A DNA stretch of 64,000 bases from Candidatus Methylopumilus universalis (GCA_945883335.1 CAMCXI010000008.1:1-64000); one strand, 5' to 3'; shown: positions 29,106 through 39,478, counted from the stretch's first letter. A program made the numbers and translations. The notes: a model not told the origin generated them from the sequence alone.

Positions 29106-30125
29106 CTAAGCTTTATTTTGCTTCGCTGGCTTGAGACCACGTTCACAATCTCGACATTGCTTACCAAAACTTTTCACCCAATTAAGTGATTTTGCTTCAT
29201 CACTGGAGGCGTTGTGTGTTTCAAAGAAGACTTGATGAGAGAGTGCAAAAAATTGACGCATTTCAGCTTCAATTGTTTTGAAGCTAGATTTTTGTGCAAT
29301 AAATTCCGCAATATTATCGCTAAATACACTGTATTTAGCAGAGGTATTAAAAGCTTGATGCATGCTTAAAAGCGCTGTTTTAAGAGCATCAGCATCTTTT
29401 GGTGAAAGCTTACGTGTTTGGCGCACTGCCTTTGCAAATGGTTTACCCATCAGCGGCAACCATGCTCTAGCACCTACAATGTAAAGCAATCCCAACAGGC
29501 TCAATCCAAGAATGATTAAACAAGCCACGAGTTTTTGTTTTACAGGATATGCTTGAAGCAATAATGGCTGCCTTAAAGGACTCATATCATCTTCAATTTT
29601 GACTGCACCAAATACCGCCATCGGAGAGCTTCTAAAGTAAAACTCTGGAATTCGGTATTGCACAAGGCCGTCTTTAGCCTCTGAAGTTGATGGGCCTTGA
29701 AATTTTACAATTTCAGCAGGCAGAAGAGCAGGCTTTACTGTAGGCGCTGTAGCAAAGACTTGGTAAGAAAGTTGCACCACATAAACAGTAGAGGTATTAC
29801 TTTCTTTCTTAGTATGGCTAATTTTACGAAGTTCGATACCAGAAACTTGCCCTTGATAGCGATGCTCGTATCCGACAATAGGCAGCGTTGTTTCAATCAG
29901 TTTGTAAGGCTTTTTAACTTCTAAAGTAATGGTGCGGTCAAGAATGTCACCCATCAGGTAGCCAACATTGCGAGCTGGATCAACCTTGGTTAGCTTTACC
30001 ACGCCCTCTGGAATTTCTGGGGATGGCTCGTCATTGGCTAATCCAAGGCTTGCACTAAGAAATAGTACTAGACTTATTAAGCTAATATGTACTGGTTTGA
30101 TTAATGTGTTCATAAGGCATTTCAT
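29106..30125 (-). CDS. mxaA: MxaA, methanol dehydrogenase maturation protein
   Basis: The 339-residue protein has a signal-like N-terminus ('ISLISLVLFLSASLGLA'), a periplasmic domain starting 'RNVGYLMGDILDRTITLEV', a central membrane helix ('LVACLIILGLSLLGLLYIVG', about 205-222) and a cytosolic tail. MxaA is reported to be required for calcium incorporation into methanol dehydrogenase. It sits between mxaS and mxaC with gaps of 2 and 5 bases. Confidence 0.8.
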   Translation of the reverse strand: MKCLMNTLIKPVHISLISLVLFLSASLGLANDEPSPEIPEGVVKLTKVDPARNVGYLMGDILDRTITLEVKKPYKLIETTLPIVGYEHRYQGQVSGIELRKISHTKKESNTSTVYVVQLSYQVFATAPTVKPALLPAEIVKFQGPSTSEAKDGLVQYRIPEFYFRSSPMAVFGAVKIEDDMSPLRQPLLLQAYPVKQKLVACLIILGLSLLGLLYIVGARAWLPLMGKPFAKAVRQTRKLSPKDADALKTALLSMHQAFNTSAKYSVFSDNIAEFIAQKSSFKTIEAEMRQFFALSHQVFFETHNASSDEAKSLNWVKSFGKQCRDCERGLKPAKQNKA

Positions 30126-30127
30126 TA

Positions 30128-30988
30128 TTAGGCTGCCACAAATTGGTGAAAATATTCGGTTAAAGCATCCGCATCGAATCCGCCTTCTACGAAAAAAGGC
30201 GCCATATCAAAACTCATAAATAAAGCTTCGATTTCAGCTCGTCTTGCTTCAAAACTAGCAACGATATTCGCCCGCATTTCTTTTCGTAAAAATAAAGTGC
30301 GTTTTTCGCCAGTTTCACAGTCAGTAACACTAGTGATACCAAACTCAGGCAAGTTTTTATATTCGGCAGAATCCCACAATACCACTGGAACTACATGATG
30401 TTGCATCAAGAGTAATAGGGACTCTTCTAAATCATTCAGCGGCATATGAAAGTCTGAAATCAAGAAAACAAGGGAACGCTCACGCGGTAAAAAACGATTG
30501 ACGTCTTTTAGCCCTGCACTCCCGACTTGATCAGGTTCAAAATCTTTTAGGGCCGTTGTTAACTCAAGTGCTTGATGTGATTTGAAAGACTGCGTGCAAA
30601 TCCAATCTTCTCGAATGACATCGTCAAATCCAATAAAGCCAAAAGGGTCGCTATTGTTAGTAGCTGACCTAGCGATCGAACTAGCAATGTTACTCGTTAA
30701 CGCCACTTTGCTCTGCTTGCTACCAAAATTCATCGAGCCTGATAAGTCAGCAATTGCGAATACAGGGGTTGCGCTTTTTTGATTAAAAATGCGCACATAA
30801 ACCTGCTCTAGTGGGTCGCGTATGGTTTGACGAATATCAATGCGACGTGGATCAGGATACGAGAGCAAGGTGGTATGCCCACGAAACTCCATCCCCATGC
30901 CACGTTGTGTGCTTGCGTGGCTTCCACTTCGACGACCGCGAGAACGCCAATTGATATGGTAACTAAACTCTTTTATATCATTGTGCAT
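30128..30988 (-). CDS. mxaS: MxaS, DUF58 protein
   Basis: The 286-residue DUF58 protein has a VWA-like core with 'AIADLSGSMNFG' and the family motif 'GMGMEFRGHTTLLSYPDPRRID' (in part: YPDPRRID). DUF58 proteins partner with MoxR ATPases; here MxaR is encoded just upstream (21-base gap). In methylotrophs the pair acts in the production of active methanol dehydrogenase. Confidence 0.8.
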   Translation of the reverse strand: MHNDIKEFSYHINWRSRGRRSGSHASTQRGMGMEFRGHTTLLSYPDPRRIDIRQTIRDPLEQVYVRIFNQKSATPVFAIADLSGSMNFGSKQSKVALTSNIASSIARSATNNSDPFGFIGFDDVIREDWICTQSFKSHQALELTTALKDFEPDQVGSAGLKDVNRFLPRERSLVFLISDFHMPLNDLEESLLLLMQHHVVPVVLWDSAEYKNLPEFGITSVTDCETGEKRTLFLRKEMRANIVASFEARRAEIEALFMSFDMAPFFVEGGFDADALTEYFHQFVAA

Positions 30989-31009
30989 GGATGGCTCTGC
31001 GTGATGAAA

Positions 31010-32026
31010 CTAAGGAGCAGCAACAGCATTCACAATGCCTGAAAGCAATTCCCGCGCGATTTCTGTCCGGCGCATTTCATAAACTGGACTGAATACCAAA
31101 CGATGCGCCACTGTTGAATGGAATACAGCATGAATATCTTCTGGTAATACTGAATCACGATTATTCAACCAAGCATTTACCCTTGCTGCACGCATCATCA
31201 TGCTCATGCCGCGTGGACTTGCGCCAGCTAAAACAAGACGGTTCATATCAACGCCGCTTACTTTCACACCATAGTCACTTGGTGTCTTTGTTGCACGCCA
31301 TAAGTTAAGCGCGTACTGGCGAAGTGTTGGGCTTGCATCGACTCTTGCTTGCAACAATGCTGAGAATTCGTTCAATTGATCAAACTGAAGAACGTCTGCC
31401 TGAATACTATCGACTAAGGCATCCACGTTATGGAACTTAGTATCAAATACTAAAGATTCCATGATGGCATTGTCATCAGGAACTAAGATAGGAATCTCCA
31501 TCATGAAACGGTCGCGCGCAGCAGATGGAATTTCAAACGTTTCTTCTTTTTCAACTTGATTGCGGTCTGCAAATACCAACATGTGTGGGAAATGATACTC
31601 TTTATTGAAGGCGGACAAAGTACGCTCAGCCATCACACGAAGTAAAAGTGAGTGAACTTGTGGGCGCGCGCGGTTAATTTCGTTAAAGAAGAACACCGAA
31701 AGATTCTCACCAGACATCAATAACGGACCCGGGCTTACATGCGGTTTGCCATCTTCACCAAGGTAGGTGTGATAAACCAAGTCGTTAGGCATCAAATCAA
31801 TCGTACCTTCGATACGCTGGTATCCACCGCCAATACATCTGGTAAAGGCGCGTAATAAAGTTGTTTTACCAACGCCGACATCACCTTCAAGCAAAACGTG
31901 ACCACGAGAAAAAATCGCAGTGGTAATTAAGCGAATAGGCGATTGCTGACCCACCACGACTTTGTTAATTTCTGCTTCTAATTTTTGTGCGTGTTGGCGC
32001 CAGTCGGTAAGTTTTTTTTCGCTCAT
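31010..32026 (-). CDS. mxaR: MxaR, MoxR-family AAA+ ATPase
   Basis: The 338-residue AAA+ ATPase has Walker A 'GDVGVGKTTLL' (residues 48-58), Walker B-like 'FFFNEINRARP', sensor 'RVMAERTL' and the arginine region 'AARDRFMMEI'. MoxR ATPases act as chaperones for metalloenzymes and work with DUF58/VWA partners, all encoded downstream in the order R-S-A-C-K-L. It is the first gene of the operon, with 187 bases separating it from divergent fabA. Genes mxaFJGI that usually precede it are absent. Confidence 0.85.
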   Translation of the reverse strand: MSEKKLTDWRQHAQKLEAEINKVVVGQQSPIRLITTAIFSRGHVLLEGDVGVGKTTLLRAFTRCIGGGYQRIEGTIDLMPNDLVYHTYLGEDGKPHVSPGPLLMSGENLSVFFFNEINRARPQVHSLLLRVMAERTLSAFNKEYHFPHMLVFADRNQVEKEETFEIPSAARDRFMMEIPILVPDDNAIMESLVFDTKFHNVDALVDSIQADVLQFDQLNEFSALLQARVDASPTLRQYALNLWRATKTPSDYGVKVSGVDMNRLVLAGASPRGMSMMMRAARVNAWLNNRDSVLPEDIHAVFHSTVAHRLVFSPVYEMRRTEIARELLSGIVNAVAAP

Positions 32027-32213
32027 GGACTTGTCCCGTAAGAAATTGGTTAGAATAATGAAGAACTAATTTTCTCTTAGATAGTAACTGAGAATTTATA
32101 AGCTGTAAAACGAATATGCTGGCTTTAATTTAAGCTATTAACAACATTAGGGCTTTCACTTAAACGGTTTTCCAGCGAAAATAGCGATAATTCTAAAATA
32201 ATTGGTTAATTGA

Positions 32214-32729
32214 ATGTCTAAAAAGAACAGCTTTACTTTCGAAGAGCTTTTATCCTGTGGGCGAAGCGAGATGTTTGGGGCAGGCAATGCACAACTGCCA
32301 TTACCACCAATGTTGATGTTTGATCGTATTGTTTCAATCACCGAGGATGGTGGCAAATATGGTCAGGGTCAGATTATTGCCGAGTTAGATGTGAAGCCTG
32401 ACCTGTGGTTTTTTGCATGTCATTTCGAGGGTGATCCTGTCATGCCGGGTTGCTTGGGTTTGGATGCGATGTGGCAATTGGTTGGCTTTTATCTTGGCTG
32501 GAAAGGCGGCCCTGGTCGCGGACGTGCGCTTGGTGCTGGGGAGGTTAAATTTAGCGGTCAAGTATTGCCTACTGGCAAAAAGATTACTTATTACATCGAT
32601 TTAAAACGCGTCATTATGCGCAAATTGGTAATGGGAATTGCAGACGCACGGATGGAGTTAGATGGCCGTGAAATTTATGTGGCGAATGATTTGCGTGTTG
32701 GTTTATTTACCAGTACAGAAAATTTTTAA
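32214..32729 (+). CDS. fabA: 3-hydroxydecanoyl-ACP dehydratase/isomerase
   Basis: The 171-residue hot-dog enzyme introduces the cis double bond for unsaturated fatty acids. The active-site signature '[21 protein letters not shown]' (in part: [16 protein letters not shown]) with catalytic His and Asp is intact. It precedes fabB by 36 bases, the usual FabA-FabB pair for anaerobic-type unsaturated fatty acid synthesis. Confidence 0.97.
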   Translation: MSKKNSFTFEELLSCGRSEMFGAGNAQLPLPPMLMFDRIVSITEDGGKYGQGQIIAELDVKPDLWFFACHFEGDPVMPGCLGLDAMWQLVGFYLGWKGGPGRGRALGAGEVKFSGQVLPTGKKITYYIDLKRVIMRKLVMGIADARMELDGREIYVANDLRVGLFTSTENF

Positions 32730-32765
32730 AATTACAAAAATAAACGAGTTCGGGAGAACGGTATT

Positions 32766-33983
32766 ATGCGTCGTGTCGTCGTAACTGGCATGGGGATTGT
32801 TTCAAGCTTAGGCAACAACCAAGCTGAGGTTAAAGACAGTCTTTATGAAGGCCGCTCAGGCATCACATTTCAACAGGAATATGCAGATCGTGGTTTGCGC
32901 TCGCATGTTGCCGGTTCAATTAAAAACCTTGATATCGAGGCTTTGATTGACCGTAAGCTTTTGCGCTTCATGGCTAAAGGCCATGCTTATGCATGGCTTG
33001 CTATGCAAGAAGCGATTGCTGATTCAGCTTTACCTGAAGAAATGGTTTCTAATGTGCGTACCGGCCTGATTGTTGGCGCTGGCGGCACATCCACAGAGAG
33101 CATGCTAGAAGCGACCGATACATTGGCAGAAAAAGGTATCCGCCGTGTTGGGCCTTATATGGTAACAAAAACCATGTCTAGCGGCATTGCTGCTTGTTTA
33201 GCGACTGGCGCAAAAATTAAAGGTGTGAACTACGGCATTAGTTCGGCTTGTTCAACAAGTGCACATTGTATAGGCGTTGGTGTTGAACAGATTCAACTGG
33301 GCAAACAAGACATTGTGTTTGCTGGTGGTGGAGAAGAAGAGCATTGGACGATGTCGTTCTTGTTTGATGCGATGGGCGCACTTTCTAGCAAATACAATGA
33401 AACACCAGAAAAGGCTTCACGCACTTATGACGCAGACCGCGATGGTTTTGTGATTTCTGGCGGCGGCGGTATCTTGGTATTGGAAGAGTATGAACACGCT
33501 AAAGCTCGTGGTGCAAAAATCTACGCCGAAGTGGTTGGCTACGGTGCAACTTCTGATGGTTACGATATGGTGGCCCCAAGTGGTGAAGGTGCTGAGCGTT
33601 GCATGAAATTGGCGATTGAAGGCGTTGCTAAAGTGGACTATATCAATACGCATGGTACAAGTACGCCAGTAGGTGATACTAAAGAGCTGGAAGCAATTCG
33701 TGCTGTGTTCGGCAATAGTGATACTGCGATTGCCTCAACAAAATCACTTTCAGGCCATGCGCTTGGTGCGGCTGGCGTGAATGAAGCGATTTACACGCTG
33801 ATTATGATGGAAAACAACTTTATTGCGGCTTCAGCGAATATTGAAAATCTAGACCCTGCTGCTGAAGGCATGAATATTGTTCGTAAGCGTATCGATAATG
33901 TCAAAATCGAAACCGCGCTTTCAAATAGCTTTGGTTTTGGTGGTACGAATGCTTCTTTAACGCTTTCGACTAAAAACCTTTAA
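32766..33983 (+). CDS. fabB: 3-oxoacyl-ACP synthase I
   Basis: The 405-residue beta-ketoacyl synthase elongates unsaturated acyl-ACP. It has the active-site Cys in '[14 protein letters not shown]', His in '[12 protein letters not shown]' and His in '[14 protein letters not shown]'. The GFGGTN motif closes the protein. A GGGAGAAC ribosome site precedes the ATG and a strong terminator follows. Confidence 0.97.
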   Translation: MRRVVVTGMGIVSSLGNNQAEVKDSLYEGRSGITFQQEYADRGLRSHVAGSIKNLDIEALIDRKLLRFMAKGHAYAWLAMQEAIADSALPEEMVSNVRTGLIVGAGGTSTESMLEATDTLAEKGIRRVGPYMVTKTMSSGIAACLATGAKIKGVNYGISSACSTSAHCIGVGVEQIQLGKQDIVFAGGGEEEHWTMSFLFDAMGALSSKYNETPEKASRTYDADRDGFVISGGGGILVLEEYEHAKARGAKIYAEVVGYGATSDGYDMVAPSGEGAERCMKLAIEGVAKVDYINTHGTSTPVGDTKELEAIRAVFGNSDTAIASTKSLSGHALGAAGVNEAIYTLIMMENNFIAASANIENLDPAAEGMNIVRKRIDNVKIETALSNSFGFGGTNASLTLSTKNL

Positions 33984-33999
33984 GCGTTTTTAGATGATT

Positions 34000-34029
34000 A
34001 AAAAGCCGCCTCTTTAGGCGGCTTTTTGT
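34000..34029. terminator. Bidirectional terminator between fabB and rlmF
   Basis: AAAAAGCCGCC-TCTTTA-GGCGGCTTTTT forms an 11-bp stem with T tracts on both strands and separates the convergent genes fabB and rlmF. Confidence 0.92.
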
Positions 34030-34037
34030 TTTTCTAT

Positions 34038-34916
34038 CTACACGTAAGACCAAGCTACAAATCGGCTGTGTTTCTGTCCTTGGGTCATTTCAACAATTTT
34101 TACTTTTTTAGCGCCAATGGCTTTAAGTACTCGTTCGATTTTGGGTAAATTAGGTGCTTTAGAAACCAAGGTGGTAAACCAACGGCACTGGTTTTTATAA
34201 AGGGCACTTTCTTCAATCATGCGTGTTATGAAACCAAGCTCGCCGCCTTCGCAAAATAGCTGCGCGCCCTGGCCGCTAAAATTTAGTTGGGGCTTGGTTG
34301 TGGAGATTGGTTGTTTTCCAGTATTTCTGGCTAAGCTATTAATTTTACGTTGTGTGCCAGCTTGTGCATCTTCGAGAGAGGCGTGGAAAGGTGGATTGCA
34401 CATACTAAAGTCAAAAATACTATCTGCTTGAATAATTCCTTTGAAAATTTGATTTTCATTGCTTTGCAACCTGAACTGAATGGAATCACTCAGGCCATTT
34501 GCATTAACAATCGCTTGAGCATTTTCAACTGCGCTCGCATTAATATCCGCCCCAATAAAATTCCAGCCATATTCACGATGCCCAATTAATGGATAAATCG
34601 CGTTCGCGCCCACGCCAATATCTAAGCCCTTTATCTTTTTGCGTTTGTCAGTATCAATTAAATCAGCTAAGTAATGAATATAGTCAGCCCGTCCTGGCAT
34701 AGGCGGGCAAAGAAATTGGTCGGGTATGTCCCATTCAGCGATTTGATACTCATGCGCTAAAAGTGCTTTATTGAGAGCTAGAACGGCTTTAGAATTGGCG
34801 AAATCAATGGATAAATCGTTATAAGCATTTGTCTTTACAAAAGGCTTTAGCTCGGGATTTGCGAGCGATAAAGCGACTAAGTCATAACGACCTTGATGTT
34901 TGTTTCTGGGGTGCAT
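34038..34916 (-). CDS. rlmF: 23S rRNA m6A1618 methyltransferase
   Basis: The 292-residue SAM-dependent enzyme methylates N6 of A1618 in 23S rRNA. It opens 'MHPRNKHQGRYDL' like E. coli RlmF (YbiN), has the SAM site 'LDIGVGANAIYPLIG' and the N6-adenine methylase motif 'MCNPPFHAS'. It is 30 bases upstream-adjacent to a DUF498 gene on the same strand. Confidence 0.93.
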   Translation of the reverse strand: MHPRNKHQGRYDLVALSLANPELKPFVKTNAYNDLSIDFANSKAVLALNKALLAHEYQIAEWDIPDQFLCPPMPGRADYIHYLADLIDTDKRKKIKGLDIGVGANAIYPLIGHREYGWNFIGADINASAVENAQAIVNANGLSDSIQFRLQSNENQIFKGIIQADSIFDFSMCNPPFHASLEDAQAGTQRKINSLARNTGKQPISTTKPQLNFSGQGAQLFCEGGELGFITRMIEESALYKNQCRWFTTLVSKAPNLPKIERVLKAIGAKKVKIVEMTQGQKHSRFVAWSYV

Positions 34917-34945
34917 TAAAAAGGATGTATTGATGAAAGCTGCAT

Positions 34946-35314
34946 CTATAAAATGAGGGCTGCAGCAACTTTGCGACCCTCAGCCATGAGGATGTTATAA
35001 GTTCTACAAGCCGCATCGGTGGTCATGCATTCTACAGGGATGTTCGCGGCTGTGAGCGCTTGGATTAAATTCGGACGAATGAAGCGATGCGTTGACCCGG
35101 TGCCAAGTAAAATCACTTCAGGTTGATAGGTCAATAAGCATTCAAAATTTTCCTGATTCAAGCTGTCAAAATCGCTCACAGCCCAATCCAATAGTAGCTC
35201 GTCAGGAAGAACAACCAAGCTTTGCGGATAAACGAGATTGTTGATGGAAATCCAATCTTTGCTGTAGCCTGTAATGAGCTGTTTTCCATCGGCTTGAGTT
35301 AAATGTAACTTCAT
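34946..35314 (-). CDS. Mth938/DUF498 family protein (NDUFAF3-like)
   Basis: The 122-residue protein has the family hallmark 'EVILLGTGSTHRF' and 'VECMTTDAACRTYNILMAEGR' (in part: TDAACRTYNIL). The mitochondrial relative NDUFAF3 is a complex I assembly factor; the bacterial role is not established. It appears to be transcribed with rlmF. Confidence 0.85.
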   Translation of the reverse strand: MKLHLTQADGKQLITGYSKDWISINNLVYPQSLVVLPDELLLDWAVSDFDSLNQENFECLLTYQPEVILLGTGSTHRFIRPNLIQALTAANIPVECMTTDAACRTYNILMAEGRKVAAALIL

Positions 35315-35426
35315 CTCTATTTCTCATGTTGAATTGGTTAAGTTGCTAGGCCTGAAAATCGCTTGATTCATTGCCTGATATGGCCTTCGAGGGTAAGATA
35401 ACACATTTTTATGCTTAGGTTTTGCC

Positions 35427-36656
35427 GTGCAACCATTACTTAAATCTTCGAAGCTCAATAACGTGTGCTACGACATTCGCGGCCCAGTGCTGGCGCGTGC
35501 CAAAAAGATGGAAGAAGATGGTCACCGTATCATTAAATTGAATATCGGTAATCCTGCGCCATTTGGTTTTGCTGCGCCTGAAGAAATATTACAAGATGTT
35601 ATTCGCAACATGGACCAAGCTTCTGGCTATACAGACTCGAAAGGCCTATTTGCTGCGCGTAAAGCCATCATGCATTACTCTCAGCAAAAGAATATTGATG
35701 GTGTGACGATAGACGACATTATCATCGGCAATGGTGTATCTGAGTTAATTGTGATGGCGATGCAGGGCTTGCTTAATAACGGTGACCAGGTTTTGGTGCC
35801 AGCACCAGATTACCCTCTATGGACAGCAGCTGTGAATTTGGCTGGCGGGACACCGCGCCACTACATATGTGATGAAGGTTCTGGTTGGTTGCCAGACCTG
35901 AAAGATATTGAATCAAAGATTACTGCCAATACGCGCGGTATTGTGATTATCAATCCCAACAATCCAACAGGTGCGTTGTACCATGATGAGATTTTGCTAG
36001 GCATTATCGAAATTGCCCGCCGTCACAATTTGGTGATTTTTGCGGATGAGATTTACGACAAGGTTTTGTATGACGGCAGAACCCATACTTCCATTGCATC
36101 GCTTGCAGATGACGTATTGTTTGTGACTTTTAATGGCTTGTCTAAAAACTACCGTACCTGTGGCTATCGCGCTGGCTGGTTAATTATTTCTGGCGAAAAG
36201 AAACATGCTAAGGATTATATCGAGGGCTTGAATATGCTTGCTTCGATGCGGCTTTGTGCCAATGTGCCGGGTCAGCTCGGAATTCAAACTGCATTGGGTG
36301 GGTATCAAAGTATTAATGATTTAGTGTCACCAGAAGGTCGCTTATGCAAGCAGCGAGATTTAGCACATGACATGCTGACATCAATACCAGGTGTTAGCTG
36401 CGCTAAGCCAGCAGCTGCGATGTATCTATTTCCTAAGCTTGATCCAAAAATGTATCCAATCGAGGATGATCAACAATTTATTCTCGATTTGCTCTTAGAG
36501 GAAAAAGTTTTATTGGTTCAAGGCTCTGGTTTTAACTGGAAAACGCCTGACCACTTCCGCATAGTATTTTTACCTAATGTGGATGATTTGAAAGAGGCCA
36601 TGACACGCATTGCCCGCTTCTTGGATCAGTATCGAAAACAGCACGGCACTAAATAA
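35427..36656 (+). CDS. alaA: PLP-dependent aminotransferase, AlaA (YfbQ) type
   Basis: The 409-residue class I/II aminotransferase is of the alanine-synthesising AlaA type (pyruvate plus glutamate). It shows 'LNIGNPAPFGF', 'INPNNPTGALY', 'FADEIYDKVLYD' and the PLP Lys in 'FNGLSKNYRTCGYRAGW' (SKNYR). It uses a GTG start. It precedes hom by 33 bases, an arrangement common in betaproteobacteria. Confidence 0.9.
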   Translation: MQPLLKSSKLNNVCYDIRGPVLARAKKMEEDGHRIIKLNIGNPAPFGFAAPEEILQDVIRNMDQASGYTDSKGLFAARKAIMHYSQQKNIDGVTIDDIIIGNGVSELIVMAMQGLLNNGDQVLVPAPDYPLWTAAVNLAGGTPRHYICDEGSGWLPDLKDIESKITANTRGIVIINPNNPTGALYHDEILLGIIEIARRHNLVIFADEIYDKVLYDGRTHTSIASLADDVLFVTFNGLSKNYRTCGYRAGWLIISGEKKHAKDYIEGLNMLASMRLCANVPGQLGIQTALGGYQSINDLVSPEGRLCKQRDLAHDMLTSIPGVSCAKPAAAMYLFPKLDPKMYPIEDDQQFILDLLLEEKVLLVQGSGFNWKTPDHFRIVFLPNVDDLKEAMTRIARFLDQYRKQHGTK

Positions 36657-36689
36657 CAAAAACAATATAACAATCGTTAACGAAAGTAT

Positions 36690-38015
36690 ATGAACAGTAT
36701 GAAGTCATTAAAAGTTGGTTTGCTTGGAATCGGCACAGTCGGCGGTGGAACTTACGCTGTGTTAACACGTAATCAAGAGGAAATCTCACGTCGTGCCGGG
36801 TGCAAGATTGAGATTGTGAAAGTTGCAGACAGAAATCTTGAGCTCGCAAAAAAGCTAACCAATGGACAAATCGAAGTGACCGATGATGTTATGTCAGTCG
36901 TGACGGACCCGAATGTGGATGTCGTGGTTGAATTAATAGGGGGCTATACGCTGGCTAAAGATGCCATGTTGAAAGCCATTGAGCACGGCAAGCATGTTGT
37001 GACAGCGAATAAGGCCTTAATTGCAACACATGGCAATGAGATTTTTGCTGCAGCAAAAGCCAAAGGTGTCATTGTCGCTTTTGAGGCGGCGGTTGCAGGC
37101 GGCATCCCTATTATCAAGGCCTTGCGTGAGGGCTTAGTGGCTAATAAGATTGAGTGGATCGCAGGCATCATTAACGGCACCACAAACTTTATCCTGACAG
37201 AAATGCGTGATAAAGGATTAACTTTTGCTGATGTGCTTGGTGAGGCTCAGCGTCTTGGTTATGCCGAGGCAGACCCTACTTTTGACGTTGAGGGGATTGA
37301 TGCTGCGCATAAGTTGATGATTATGTCTGCCATTGGCTTTGGTATTCCGATGCAATTCGATAAAGTCTATACCGAAGGTATTACTAAGCTTGAGAGCAAA
37401 GACATTCGCTACGCTGAAGAGCTAGGCTATCGCGTTAAATTGTTAGGCATGACTAAACATAGTGTTAACGGCATTGAAATTCGTGTGCATCCAACCTTGA
37501 TTCCTGAAAAGCGCTTAATTGCGAATGTAAATGGCGCGATGAATGCTGTTGTCGTGAAGGGTGATGCAGTTGGCCCTACGCTTTATTATGGCGCTGGTGC
37601 CGGCTCAGAGCCAACAGCAAGCTCGGTCATTGCTGACTTGGTGGATGTGGCGCGTATGCAAAATACCAGCATCCAAGATCGTGTTCCTTATTTGGCTTAT
37701 CACGACATATCTGCCACTGAGAACACACCCATTTTGCCGATCAGTGAAATTAGTACTGCTTATTATTTGCGCATGCGTGCTTCAGACAAGCCAGGTGTAT
37801 TGGCAGAAGTCACCAAGATTTTAGGTGATAGACAAATCTCTATTGATGCGATGATGCAAAAAGAACCGCAAGATGGCGAAACCGAAGCGGATATTGTCAT
37901 TCTGACCCACATTACGGTTGAAAAGAATATGAATGCGGCAATTCAAGCGATTGAGGCTTTGCCTGCGATTGATGGTGCAATCGTGAAATTGCGTATGGAA
38001 GAATTAAACAAATGA
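36690..38015 (+). CDS. hom: Homoserine dehydrogenase
   Basis: The 441-residue monofunctional enzyme reduces aspartate semialdehyde to homoserine. It has the NAD(P) site 'LLGIGTVGGGTYAVL', 'TANKALIATHG', 'GIINGTTNFILTEM' and a C-terminal ACT domain (about 355-430, 'SDKPGVLAEVTKIL') for threonine feedback. A second ATG four codons in is an equally possible start. It overlaps thrC by 4 bases. Confidence 0.96.
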   Translation: MNSMKSLKVGLLGIGTVGGGTYAVLTRNQEEISRRAGCKIEIVKVADRNLELAKKLTNGQIEVTDDVMSVVTDPNVDVVVELIGGYTLAKDAMLKAIEHGKHVVTANKALIATHGNEIFAAAKAKGVIVAFEAAVAGGIPIIKALREGLVANKIEWIAGIINGTTNFILTEMRDKGLTFADVLGEAQRLGYAEADPTFDVEGIDAAHKLMIMSAIGFGIPMQFDKVYTEGITKLESKDIRYAEELGYRVKLLGMTKHSVNGIEIRVHPTLIPEKRLIANVNGAMNAVVVKGDAVGPTLYYGAGAGSEPTASSVIADLVDVARMQNTSIQDRVPYLAYHDISATENTPILPISEISTAYYLRMRASDKPGVLAEVTKILGDRQISIDAMMQKEPQDGETEADIVILTHITVEKNMNAAIQAIEALPAIDGAIVKLRMEELNK

Positions 38016-39445
38016 AATACATCAGCACCCGTGGGCAATCGCCTGCTTTAAGTTTTAGTGAAATTTTGCTTGGTGGTTTAGCGCCAGACGGTGGCTTGTA
38101 TTTACCGGAAAGCTACCCACAATTTAGCGATGCTGATTTAAGCGCTATGCGTGATATGAACTATCGTGATTTAGCTTTTACGATATTAAGTCGTTTAATT
38201 GATGAGCAAGATATTCCTTCAAAAGATTTGCGTGTCATTGTTGATAAAACATATCGCGCCGAGGTTTATTGCTATACCCGCAAAGGTCAAAACGCTGAAG
38301 ACATCACGCCTACACTTAAATTAGAAAACAATCTGTATGTGCTATCACTTTCAAATGGCCCAACGCTAGCCTTCAAAGACATGGCCATGCAATTGCTTGG
38401 CAACTTGTTTGAATACGTGCTCGCAAAAAAAGGGGAAACCACCAATATTCTTGGTGCCACTTCTGGAGATACTGGCTCTGCGGCTGAATATGCCATGCGT
38501 GGCAAAAAAGGCGTGAATGTATTTATGCTCTCACCCCATGAAAAAATGAGCCGATTCCAAGTTGCCCAGATGTTTAGTCTTCAAGATAAGAATATCTTTA
38601 ATATAGCGGTCAAGGGTGTGTTTGACGATGCGCAAGATATTGTTAAGGCAGTCTCAAACGATCATGCGTTTAAAGCCGCGAATAAGATAGGCGCTGTAAA
38701 TTCAATCAACTGGGCGCGTGTTGCGGCTCAAGTGGTTTACTACTTCAAAGGCTATTTTGCTGTGACGCAAAACAATCGCCAAAAAGTCAGCTTTGCTGTG
38801 CCATCAGGTAATTTTGGTAATGTGTGTGCAGGACATATCGCTCGCATGATGGGTTTGCCTATCGATAAGCTGGTGGTGGCGACCAATGAAAATGATGTGC
38901 TTGATGAGTTCTTCAGAACAGGCGTTTATCGTCCACGTGGCTCAGCGAACACTTACCATACCTCTAGTCCTTCAATGGATATTAGCAAAGCCTCAAATTT
39001 TGAGCGCTTCATTTTTGATTTAACGGGTCGAGATGCTTCCAAAGTCCGTGAGTTATGGTCTTTGGTCGATGCTGGTGGCGCGTTTGATATTAAGCAAGCA
39101 GGTTTATTTGAGAAGATCGCGAGTTATGGTTTTGTTTCGGGAAGCAGTAATCATCTTCATCGTATGAATGTCATTCGAGAAGCTGAAGCCAAATATGGCG
39201 TGGTGATTGATACGCATACCGCTGATGGCTTGAAAGTGGCTTTAGAGCTGCGCGATGTGAATACGCCGATGGTTGTTTTAGAAACGGCTTTACCTATTAA
39301 ATTCGAAGATTCCATTGTAGAGGCGCTAGGTCATTCACCAGAGCGTCCAGCGCCATTACAAGGAATAGAGGATTTGCCTCAACGCTTTGAAGTGATGGAT
39401 GCTGATGTCGATGCAATTAAAGCTTATTTAGTCGCGAATACTTAA
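38012..39445 (+). CDS. thrC: Threonine synthase
   Basis: The 477-residue PLP enzyme converts phosphohomoserine to threonine. The PLP Lys is in 'GPTLAFKDMAMQLLG', with 'GATSGDTGSAAEYA' binding phosphate and 'PSGNFGNVCAGHIA' downstream. It is translationally coupled to hom. No thrB is adjacent; a homoserine kinase must lie elsewhere. Confidence 0.97.
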   Translation: MKYISTRGQSPALSFSEILLGGLAPDGGLYLPESYPQFSDADLSAMRDMNYRDLAFTILSRLIDEQDIPSKDLRVIVDKTYRAEVYCYTRKGQNAEDITPTLKLENNLYVLSLSNGPTLAFKDMAMQLLGNLFEYVLAKKGETTNILGATSGDTGSAAEYAMRGKKGVNVFMLSPHEKMSRFQVAQMFSLQDKNIFNIAVKGVFDDAQDIVKAVSNDHAFKAANKIGAVNSINWARVAAQVVYYFKGYFAVTQNNRQKVSFAVPSGNFGNVCAGHIARMMGLPIDKLVVATNENDVLDEFFRTGVYRPRGSANTYHTSSPSMDISKASNFERFIFDLTGRDASKVRELWSLVDAGGAFDIKQAGLFEKIASYGFVSGSSNHLHRMNVIREAEAKYGVVIDTHTADGLKVALELRDVNTPMVVLETALPIKFEDSIVEALGHSPERPAPLQGIEDLPQRFEVMDADVDAIKAYLVANT

Positions 39446-39478
39446 TAGTCATTTGAGAGTCATTTTGACGGAGCCAGT

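Noticed and set aside
26573-32026. MoxR-DUF58-VWA genes as a Bat aerotolerance operon
   Set aside because: The order R-S-A-C-K-L, the MxaA-like 'GYLMGDILDRTITLE' protein and the MxaK-like gene between the two VWA proteins fit the mxa operon better, and the other genes point to a methylotroph.
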